Shown here: one piece after another, positions 22,254-27,048 of the stretch
Layout of the letters: each line of letters starts with the position of its first letter
Position numbering within the stretch: the stretch's first letter is position 1
DNA from: a virus
Direction: 5' to 3' (one strand)
Length of the DNA: 27,048 nucleotides
IMG/VR virus record: IMGVR_UViG_3300042503_001394
Span: 1 to 27,048 of that record
The notes under the pieces: generated by a model
Told to the model about the DNA's origin: nothing
Database searches by the model: none
What the model saw: only the letters and a program-made list of their open reading frames with translations
Position numbers and translations under genes: made by a program

Positions 22254-22488
22254 TACTTTTATTTTTTGACAATTCACATAACCATTTTTGTCCTTGAGAA
22301 ATCATTAAATCTTTTCTAGTTTGACAAAGTTTATCAGTTAACATTTGATTCTTATTAAATTCTTGATTTATATGTTTTTCAAGATTTTTAAGTTTATCCA
22401 AAAGTTTACTTTTTTGATGTTCTTGATAAGCTATTACTACCAGTAAAGATAATAATATTACACTTAAAATAATTTCACTTATTATCAT
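22246..22488 (-). CDS. Membrane protein with coiled coil, 80 aa
   Basis: N-terminal membrane helix (MIISEIILSVILLSLLVVIA, residues 1-20) followed by a heptad-like charged helix (KSKLLDKLKNLEKHINQEFN) and a short tail. This is the topology of inner-membrane spanin (Rz-like) proteins and also of many unrelated membrane coiled coils. No outer-membrane spanin partner is visible next to it. The membrane glucosaminidase is about 1.7 kb downstream. Start overlaps the upstream stop by 4 nt. Confidence 0.8.
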   Translation of the reverse strand: MIISEIILSVILLSLLVVIAYQEHQKSKLLDKLKNLEKHINQEFNKNQMLTDKLCQTRKDLMISQGQKWLCELSKNKSND

Positions 22489-22934
22489 ATTTCTGTTTTT
22501 ATTGTAGTTAATTCATCTTGAATGTTTTCTAATCTTTGTTCTAATATATTTACTTTATTAATCAAATACGTTTGCTTTTTATCATAATTATCACCCATTA
22601 TTTCTTTCATAACTATCCGATCACTTTGTATTAAATTTTCATTTTCGTTAATGATATTTTTTAAATACTCTTTATAAGTGTGATCTTTTTCATTAATTAT
22701 ATTGGTTAAAGAATGTATTACAGTTGAATGATTTTTATTAAAATAAAATCCGGTTCGCTCTAATGTCTCCCCGGATAACCACACCCAAAAAGCACCTAAA
22801 TGCTTATAAAAGATTAATGGTTCGTATTTTTGTTTGCTTTTAAGTGTAGATAACGTAAAAGGACAAACATTATAAAAGGCTTCAAAATAAACTTTATTTA
22901 AACCAAATAAATTTTTTACTTCATCTCTATTCAT
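22485..22934 (-). CDS. DnaA domain IV-like DNA-binding protein with coiled coil
   Basis: A 149-aa product. Residues 38-80 (EPLIFYKHLGAFWVWLSGET... then ERTGFYFNKNHSTVIHSL) match the helix-turn-helix of DnaA domain IV, where the signature is IGxxFGxxDHxTVxxA; here NHSTVIHS (68-75) takes that place. DnaA domain IV reads 9-bp DnaA boxes. The C-terminal 60 residues form a coiled coil (INKVNILEQRLENIQDELTT), likely for dimer formation. There is no ATPase domain. It lies 2 nt from the ParB-like gene, so the two may form a DNA-binding module. Assignment from the HTH motif alone; targets unknown. Confidence 0.78.
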   Translation of the reverse strand: MNRDEVKNLFGLNKVYFEAFYNVCPFTLSTLKSKQKYEPLIFYKHLGAFWVWLSGETLERTGFYFNKNHSTVIHSLTNIINEKDHTYKEYLKNIINENENLIQSDRIVMKEIMGDNYDKKQTYLINKVNILEQRLENIQDELTTIKTEI

Positions 22935-22936
22935 AA

Positions 22937-23671
22937 TTATTTTTTATTTATTCCAAAAATTTGTTTGCGGATATAATTACCCGTTTCTGTAGAATCTGAA
23001 ATTAATCTAATAGATTTCATGTGTTTGTCAATATTAGCTAACACTTTTTCATGATCATAAGAAGATCCTACTTGTAAGAAGGCATGTAAAAAATTAAATT
23101 TAATGTATCTATCAGCAGTTCCTATTTTTATAAAAATGTCATTAAACTGTTTGCACATAAGTTCTGCATTAGGATTAGTAATTACAAAGTCTCCTGTTTT
23201 AATAGTTTGTGTGTTACTTTTCATAGTATAACTGTTTATTCCAATAGCTGCTAACATTGATACTTCAATATCATACATATTTTTCCATTTGAAAAGTTTC
23301 ATATAATCTGGTCGGATCATTTTCCATGCATTAATGTAATTCATTAAATCCCAAGATTTACTTGAATTATTTAAGTAAGCCATTTTTTCAATCAGATCTT
23401 CTTCAGAAGTTATTTCAATTTCAATACACGGAATAGGTAAGTTTTCTCTTTCTAATGCTGTTGCTAAATGTTGACCATCTATTATATAAGTTTTTAGTAA
23501 ACCTTCAAAAATGCTAGTAGTAGTTATTACAACAGGTCTAATAATTCCCATTTTACGAATACTTTTTATCATTTTTTGAACATGTTTACTATCTATACCT
23601 CTATTCATAGAAAGCACAGATAATTTTGAATAATCAGAAATCTCTTTAATTTTCATTTTTGTAGTTGTCAT
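22937..23671 (-). CDS. ParB-like (ParB/sulfiredoxin fold) protein
   Basis: The first 100 of 244 residues fit a ParB N-terminal domain: MNRGIDSKHVQKMIKSIRKM, GIIRPVVIT, then YIIDGQHLATALERENLPIP with D65 and H68 in the DGQH nucleotide-binding box (GERR-type region in plasmid ParB), then EDLIEKMAYLNNSSKSWDLM. In this fold the box binds CTP or carries nuclease activity. The C-terminal 140 residues are not recognised and lack an evident HTH. No ParA gene is in the window, so plasmid-like partition is not implied; a regulatory or nuclease role is as likely. Confidence 0.85.
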   Translation of the reverse strand: MTTTKMKIKEISDYSKLSVLSMNRGIDSKHVQKMIKSIRKMGIIRPVVITTTSIFEGLLKTYIIDGQHLATALERENLPIPCIEIEITSEEDLIEKMAYLNNSSKSWDLMNYINAWKMIRPDYMKLFKWKNMYDIEVSMLAAIGINSYTMKSNTQTIKTGDFVITNPNAELMCKQFNDIFIKIGTADRYIKFNFLHAFLQVGSSYDHEKVLANIDKHMKSIRLISDSTETGNYIRKQIFGINKK

Positions 23672-23688
23672 AATTATAATTTTAATTG

Positions 23689-23907
23689 TTAATCATTTGA
23701 GTTTAATACCCATTTTAAAGTGTTTATACTAGCGGTTAATGTATCTACACAGTTACTTGCTGCATACATTTCTCCCGGATCAGCACTGCCCCAATTTTTC
23801 TTATCTTTATGATAAGTAGTACGTGCTCTATTATACCATTCTGAAGCTTGTTCTAATTCAAGTTCAAGATTATTAAGATGTGTTTGAATTTCTTCTACTA
23901 ACTTCAT
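23689..23907 (-). CDS. Small coiled-coil protein, 72 aa
   Basis: Helical 72-aa product (KLVEEIQTHLNNLELELEQA, SEWYNRARTTYHKDKKNW, then VDTLTASINTLKWVL). The HLNNLELELEQASEWYNRA helix is a coiled-coil candidate. No family known. Five nt from the HNH gene. Confidence 0.78.
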   Translation of the reverse strand: MKLVEEIQTHLNNLELELEQASEWYNRARTTYHKDKKNWGSADPGEMYAASNCVDTLTASINTLKWVLNSND

Positions 23908-23912
23908 TTTAA

Positions 23913-24305
23913 TTATTTTAAATATCCTAATTCTCTAGCTTCTAATGGATTAGAATGAATATGATTATGACATGACCTGCAAGTAGCAAAATAACTACTC
24001 TTATCTAAATAATATTCATTTCTATTAGATCCAGCAAAAGAGTGATGAACATCTGTAGCAAAATTGCTACATCCCGGAAATTTTATTTGACATAAAGAAT
24101 TTTCATTTAGAAACTCTAATCTAAGTTTTAAATACTCTATATCTTGTTTAGCTCTTTTCTTGGAAACACGAGGGATCACCTTCTTAACAGTTGGTTTTTG
24201 AATATTTTTGCCCAGATGAGTACTCCAGCAATTTTTGCAAAAAGGTTTTCCCTCATGTCTTTTCCAAATAAACTGTTCAGTATTGCAACTAGAACAGATT
24301 TTCAT
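23913..24305 (-). CDS. HNH protein of the NinG/Rap type
   Basis: A 130-aa product. N-terminal zinc ribbon (CSSC...CKNC, residues 4-27), a basic linker, then the HNH core: LCQIKFPGCSNFATDVHHSF (HH), followed by SYFATCRSCHNHIHSNP with CxxC and HxxxH. This C-P-x-C/HH/CxxCH-IH order is that of phage NinG-like (lambda Rap-type) recombination nucleases and HNH proteins. Junction or DNA cutting is the likely role. Starts at 24320, 24317 (ATG) and 24323 (TTG) are possible, but 24305 puts the first residue just before the zinc ribbon and leaves a 1-nt gap to the upstream stop. Confidence 0.85.
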   Translation of the reverse strand: MKICSSCNTEQFIWKRHEGKPFCKNCWSTHLGKNIQKPTVKKVIPRVSKKRAKQDIEYLKLRLEFLNENSLCQIKFPGCSNFATDVHHSFAGSNRNEYYLDKSSYFATCRSCHNHIHSNPLEARELGYLK

Positions 24306-24306
24306 T

Positions 24307-24690
24307 TTAGTCTTCATCATCAAAATATTCTGGTTTATAATCAGTTTGTTTTTTAATAACTAACTCATTATCAAATACTTTAATATCATCAGTTAATCTT
24401 TTAATAAAAGTTTCTTCACCGTCATCTCCTGATAATAACCAATCAATTCTATGAGCATATATTTTAGCTAATCTTAGCAAACTATATGCTTTTTTAAATT
24501 CATTAATTACTTCTTCAGGATATTCATAATGAACAAGATCAGGAACAAAAGTGTGATCATAATGACGCTTCTTTTCCCCCCTTAACTCTGATTCTGTTTT
24601 CTTTCTCCCAGAATTATATATTTCTTTTTCTATTTCATCAGCAATATCTTTAATACGATATTGTTGATAGTCAAATCTTCCTCCAGACAC
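24307..24690 (-). CDS. Conserved phage protein with GTG start, 127 aa
   Basis: A 127-aa product MSGGRFDYQQYRIKDIADEI with a GTG start at 24690. I recall stand-alone phage proteins starting exactly MSGGRFDY, which supports GTG over any internal ATG. The second half has RLAKIYAHRIDWLLSGDDGE and an acidic end. Function unknown. First gene of the long unit after the terminator at 24.71 kb. Confidence 0.83.
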   Translation of the reverse strand: MSGGRFDYQQYRIKDIADEIEKEIYNSGRKKTESELRGEKKRHYDHTFVPDLVHYEYPEEVINEFKKAYSLLRLAKIYAHRIDWLLSGDDGEETFIKRLTDDIKVFDNELVIKKQTDYKPEYFDDED

Positions 24691-24705
24691 AGTTAAATAA
24701 AATTA

Positions 24706-24727
24706 AAGGGAGGTATTTCACTCCCTT
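24706..24727 (-). terminator. Intrinsic terminator
   Basis: Minus strand AAGGGAG (727-721) pairs with CTCCCTT (712-706), loop of 8, followed by TTAATTTTATTT. It ends the two-gene unit 25.47-24.73 kb, just after its last stop. Confidence 0.8.
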
Positions 24728-24732
24728 ATTAA

Positions 24733-25212
24733 TTAATTAGTTCTTAACTTAGGTAAAAAACTAGGATTGTCTTGTGGAATAATACTAAAGAAATTTCCTG
24801 GAAGTATTTTTTCCTGGATAAATAACTTTATAATATCTTCTTTAGATATACCTAGATCTTTAAAGCTTAAACTGTTAGTAAATACTTCATCTACTTCATC
24901 ATAAGCAGCCATAGACTGAGCTAATTGACTTTTAGGAAATAAAGTAAGAAGTATAGAATCAGTAAGTTTTTTTGTGATTGTGTGTTTATATACATTAAGA
25001 AGTCTTTGGGCCCGGAAATGAACTTTGTTAATTCTTTTCTGTTTTGCTAAACACATTGTGGCCAATTCCGTTTCCGGAAGACCTTTGAGTCCATAAAGAG
25101 CTCTTTTGTATAAATAATTTTGGTAACTGTTTAGTTCTCCATTATCATACTTTACAAAAGTAGGAGCATCCAACTTTTGATAATTGCTTTTAAATTCAAT
25201 GTTCTGTTTCAT
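24733..25212 (-). CDS. Hypothetical protein, 159 aa
   Basis: A basic-then-acidic helical product (YQNYLYKRALYGLKGLPETE, LAKQKRINKVHFRAQRLLNV, SLSFKDLGISKEDIIKLFIQ). The central KQKRINKVHFRAQRLLN stretch is strongly basic and could touch nucleic acid. The frame is followed by a terminator. I think related proteins occur in crAss-like phages, but can assign no function. Confidence 0.83.
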   Translation of the reverse strand: MKQNIEFKSNYQKLDAPTFVKYDNGELNSYQNYLYKRALYGLKGLPETELATMCLAKQKRINKVHFRAQRLLNVYKHTITKKLTDSILLTLFPKSQLAQSMAAYDEVDEVFTNSLSFKDLGISKEDIIKLFIQEKILPGNFFSIIPQDNPSFLPKLRTN

Positions 25213-25234
25213 AGTTTTTAATTTTTAATAGTTA

Positions 25235-25474
25235 TTATTCAATATATTCATCATAATTATAGTCTTCAAGTTCAAGTATTTTAATCATTTCATCTTCAAT
25301 TTTACTTACTGTTTCATCAGTTAATATCTCAATAATATAATATCCACATAAAGAGATCTCATGTAATTGATTATTATTATCTACATGACATACGTAATCA
25401 ATTTCCCGGTAACTAACTTTAACAGCTTTAGTTCTATTTTTTAAATCTTTTTGTATTTGTTGTTGACGTGTCAT
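25235..25474 (-). CDS. Hypothetical protein, 79 aa
   Basis: A 79-aa product with a basic N-terminus (MTRQQQIQKDLKNRTKAVKV), beta strands (SYREIDYVCHVDNNNQL, YYIIEILTD) and an acidic C-terminus (LELEDYNYDEYIE). 22 nt from the next gene and directly downstream of a terminator. No family recognised. Confidence 0.78.
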   Translation of the reverse strand: MTRQQQIQKDLKNRTKAVKVSYREIDYVCHVDNNNQLHEISLCGYYIIEILTDETVSKIEDEMIKILELEDYNYDEYIE

Positions 25475-25486
25475 AAGTAATTAAGA

Positions 25487-25522
25487 ATAAAAAAATGGAG
25501 TAGCATTTCTACTACTCCATTT
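25487..25522 (-). terminator. Strong intrinsic terminator after the 155-aa gene
   Basis: An 11-bp perfect stem (493-503 with 512-522), loop of 8, followed on the minus strand by TTTTTATTCTT. It insulates the 155-aa gene from the downstream unit and could also work in the other direction because A runs flank the far side poorly; leftward use fits best. Confidence 0.88.
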
Positions 25523-25541
25523 CTGGGTTTTAGGATTTAGA

Positions 25542-26009
25542 CTAGATATCAAAAGACGTATTTGCTTTCATTGCAGTTCCTGCTTGAGAAGCCGCATAAG
25601 CATTACGCAATTGTTCTACATTATCATGCTGAACAAGTACATCTTCTGCATTTGACATATTAGTATAAACTGTTTTGCGGTAAATTGGCTGTCCATTTAC
25701 TGAACATACAATACCAGTATTTCCTGCAATTTTAAGATCTCTTGAAGGATCTTTTTCATTGAAAGGAGTTACTGATTCTTTAATAAGAATTTTACCTGAT
25801 AATTCTTGACCTACGAAGAAATTTGCCATTTGCAATTCTTCTACTGTACCCGGAATAAGGGCATTTACTTTTCTTGCTCTGATGAACCCATTATCATCAA
25901 ACATTGTTCTTACTTGAGCTACTTTTACAAAACCATACTCTGGATTGTTTTCACTAACTGTAATAACTGAACCTTGCTCGTTTCCAAGCACAACAACTTT
26001 AGCACTCAT
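25542..26009 (-). CDS. Conserved crAss-like phage protein, 155 aa
   Basis: A beta-rich 155-aa product (KVVVLGNEQGSVITVSENNP, GFVKVAQVRTMFDDNGFIRA, GQELSGKILIKESVTPFNEK, GNTGIVCSVNGQPIYRKTVY). The repeated strands and GKI-IKES element look like an OB-type or similar small barrel, followed by a helical, alanine-rich end (NAYAASQAGTAMKAN). I recognise the KIxxKESxxPF...K.AG.TG..C...GQPIYRK pattern from crAss-like phages but know no function. Its isolation between a 110-nt leader and its own strong terminator suggests high, separate expression. Confidence 0.87.
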   Translation of the reverse strand: MSAKVVVLGNEQGSVITVSENNPEYGFVKVAQVRTMFDDNGFIRARKVNALIPGTVEELQMANFFVGQELSGKILIKESVTPFNEKDPSRDLKIAGNTGIVCSVNGQPIYRKTVYTNMSNAEDVLVQHDNVEQLRNAYAASQAGTAMKANTSFDI

Positions 26010-26120
26010 AATAGTGTAATTTAGAAATTAATAAATAAATAATTAGAATCTGGATAGAAGAGTACTATATTTAATTACCTATCCACAGCAATTAAACGAG
26101 TTTATGATTAAAGGAATTAA
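26010..26120 (-). promoter_or_regulatory. Leader of the 155-aa gene with an inverted repeat
   Basis: The longest gene-free stretch near the right end. TGGATAG (26051-26057) and CTATCCA (26079-26085) form an inverted repeat around an AT-rich loop containing AGTACT. The right arm extends to CTATCCACA, one mismatch from the DnaA-box consensus. No TAnnTTTG element is present, so the promoter, if here, is of another kind (possibly for a phage polymerase). Operator, leader hairpin or protein site are all open. Confidence 0.35.
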
Positions 26121-26402
26121 TCATATATCATACGGATCCGAAAAGTCTATGAAATCATCATCAAGAAACCCATCAAAGTTTGGGTCATCTTCTTCTCTGT
26201 CTTCTAGAGGGAAAAGTTCTATATCAATTAGCGTAGGATCAATTTTATTTAAATCAATTTCACTAGCTAAAGATCTTTCATATGGGTCAATGTAATCCCC
26301 AAAGTTTAAAGCAATCAATTCTTGAATATCTTGATCAGTAAGTTGAAGATATTGTTCTATTGTTAAGTATATTGTTTTACCTGTTGGTAAGTTATATAAC
26401 AT
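26121..26402 (-). CDS. Conserved phage protein LPTGKTIYLTIEQYL type, 93 aa
   Basis: ATG 26402 gives MLYNLPTGKTIYLTIEQYLQ, the start I remember for a small family in Bacteroidota phages: a strand (GKTIYLTIEQYL), then LTDQDIQELIALNFGDYIDP, then an acidic tail (EREEDDPN..DDDFIDFSD). An upstream ATG at 26489 would add 29 hydrophobic residues lacking that family look and is rejected. The tail is acidic and probably disordered. Function unknown; a near-match promoter -7 element (TATCTTTA) lies about 25 nt upstream of the start. Confidence 0.82.
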   Translation of the reverse strand: MLYNLPTGKTIYLTIEQYLQLTDQDIQELIALNFGDYIDPYERSLASEIDLNKIDPTLIDIELFPLEDREEDDPNFDGFLDDDFIDFSDPYDI

Positions 26403-26487
26403 TTGATTGTGTTTACTATACAATGTAAAGATATATTTATTTAATAAGGTTATCTTGTTAAATAAAAAATAAGCTTGATTATATAGC

Positions 26488-26515
26488 AAAAACCGGGAGA
26501 AGTTACTCCCCCCGG
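26488..26515 (-). terminator. Intrinsic terminator of the right-hand unit
   Basis: CCGGGAG (493-499) pairs with CTCCC...CCGG (506-515) with two extra bases on one side; on the minus strand it is followed by TTTTTG. It ends the three-gene unit at the right edge. Confidence 0.8.
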
Positions 26516-26547
26516 AATTATTAAACTATGAAGAAAACATGAAATTA

Positions 26548-26706
26548 CTATTGAAAAAATACAATATGCTTAGAATTAATTGCAACTAATTGATCAGTAG
26601 TTAAAGTAAAAATACAAATATCTTTATCTTTAATTGCTTGTGTAATATCATTAATTGATTCTTTAACAAGAAATCTTGTACCTATACTGGTAACTATTAA
26701 TGTCAT
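26548..26706 (-). CDS. Small hypothetical protein, 52 aa
   Basis: ATG 26706 to TAG 26548. Product MTLIVTSIGTRFLVKESIND, then ITQAIKDKDICIFTLTTDQL and VAINSKHIVFF: strand, helix, strands. The ATG shares a base with the stop of the upstream gene (TAATG), supporting translation. Short, no family named; last gene before the terminator. Confidence 0.72.
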   Translation of the reverse strand: MTLIVTSIGTRFLVKESINDITQAIKDKDICIFTLTTDQLVAINSKHIVFFQ

Positions 26707-26876
26707 TAGTTCTTAGCTTTGTATAATTGTTTTTCATACTTGAGGTGTTTTCTTTCCTCTTCTGATTTTGTAAATACTGATCTATCAATATTTACTTTAT
26801 TGGCATTTATTTCTGCCTGGATTTGAGCACGTTTATTTTTATAATCCGCTGTTTCTGTTACTGGTACTACTTTCAT
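26706..26876 (-). CDS. Small basic helical protein, 56 aa
   Basis: ATG 26876 to TAA 26706. Product MKVVPVTETADYKNKRAQIQ, rich in Lys/Glu, ending RKHLKYEKQLYKAKN, helical. It is coupled to the next gene by TAATG and its start lies inside the end of the upstream frame. Function unknown. Confidence 0.72.
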   Translation of the reverse strand: MKVVPVTETADYKNKRAQIQAEINANKVNIDRSVFTKSEEERKHLKYEKQLYKAKN

Positions 26877-27048
26877 CTTTATTAGAGTTTATTTGGTTAA
26901 TAATATTTATTTGAAATTCCATTAATTCTTTAAGATCCATGTTAAACATAAGATCAAAGAATTGTTTTTGTATTCTTGTTGCATCACCTATTACATTAGA
27001 AATTTCAGCCCCTATAATTTCATGATCATTACCATAAAATATCTTTAA
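26839..27048 (-). CDS. Partial hypothetical protein, N-terminus beyond the window
   Basis: An open frame enters from the right edge and ends at TAA 26839 (69 residues visible): KIFYGNDHEIIGAEISNVIG, then FFDLMFNMDLKELMEFQINI, and a polar tail. It overlaps the next gene by 38 nt, long for this window, so the last residues or the next start could be misjudged. No family recognised. Confidence 0.65.
   Translation of the reverse strand, partial: LKIFYGNDHEIIGAEISNVIGDATRIQKQFFDLMFNMDLKELMEFQINIINQINSNKDESSTSNRNSGL

Noticed and set aside
24144-24356. Plus-strand open frame over the NinG-like gene
   Set aside because: Antisense to the zinc ribbon region of a recognised protein.
26104-26295. Plus-strand open frame over the LPTGK-type gene
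   Set aside because: Ser-rich product is the complement of the acidic Asp/Glu tail on the minus strand.
26403-26489. N-terminal extension of the LPTGK-type protein to 26489
   Set aside because: The family-like start is at 26402; the extra 29 residues look like translated leader and begin near the upstream terminator.
1-27048. Stop-codon reassignment, known in some crAss-like phages
   Set aside because: TAG, TGA and TAA all end frames at the expected places (for example TAG at 17587 and 26548, TGA in many ATGA overlaps).
1-27048. CRISPR arrays, tRNA genes, insertion sequences, integrase or attachment sites
   Set aside because: No spaced direct repeats, no cloverleaf that I could fold, no transposase or integrase frame seen.

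Overview
The window looks like the early/replication side of a tailed phage infecting a Bacteroidota host, most likely a crAss-like phage (order Crassvirales). The reasons are: low GC (roughly 30% by eye); start codons preceded by A/T-rich leaders rather than Shine-Dalgarno sequences; tight ATGA/TAATG gene overlaps; matches to the Bacteroidota promoter pattern TTG-N17-23-TAnnTTTG; and a gene set I associate with crAss-like phages (PD-(D/E)XK nuclease, MoxR ATPase plus VWA protein, spore-photoproduct-lyase-like radical SAM enzyme, RuvC, Toprim primase, SSB, Sak4-like ATPase, short DnaB-type helicase, UDG, SF2 helicase, ParB-like protein). TAA, TGA and TAG all act as ordinary stops, so no recoding is needed. 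The taxonomic call rests on recognition, not on a search.

Nearly everything is transcribed leftward (minus strand). Hairpins with minus-strand T tracts, or shorter T-rich tails, divide it into units. Unit A runs from the right edge to the terminator at about 26.49 kb (three small genes, one partial). Unit B (26.40-25.49 kb) holds a LPTGKTIYLTIEQYL-type protein and a 155-aa phage-conserved protein with its own strong terminator. Unit C (25.47-24.71 kb) has two unknown proteins. Unit D (24.69-7.91 kb) is a long unit with HNH/NinG-like, ParB-like, DnaA-domain-IV-like, membrane coiled-coil, SF2 helicase, membrane-anchored glucosaminidase, an accessory block with a homing endonuclease, a metallophosphatase, many unknown proteins, UDG, DnaB helicase, Sak4-like ATPase, a lipoprotein and SSB. 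Unit E (7.89-2.42 kb) holds primase (fused to DUF3310), RuvC, the SPL-like enzyme and the MoxR-VWA pair. Unit F (2.40 kb to the left edge) holds an unknown protein, the PD-(D/E)XK nuclease and a partial conserved protein.

The replication genes form one machine: primase, helicase, SSB and Sak4 ATPase for fork function and recombination; PD-(D/E)XK nuclease and RuvC for end processing and junction resolution; UDG and the SPL-like enzyme for base and photolesion repair; DnaA-like and ParB-like proteins as candidate DNA-binding initiation or partition factors. The MoxR-VWA/HExxH pair is probably a chaperone or remodelling machine of unknown target.

The 16.4-20.3 kb block stands out. It holds tandem paralogues, mosaic-looking accessory proteins, a NUMOD4-HNH-NUMOD homing endonuclease with its own promoter that appears to have split a host gene, a candidate pseudoknotted RNA, and no CCGG tetranucleotide although CCGG is frequent elsewhere. 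Other points: a 59-aa membrane protein coupled on both sides inside the helicase operon; a single rightward gene wedged against UDG with no spacer; a promoter whose -7 element sits inside a terminator hairpin; and a primase-DUF3310 fusion with a possible internal start.
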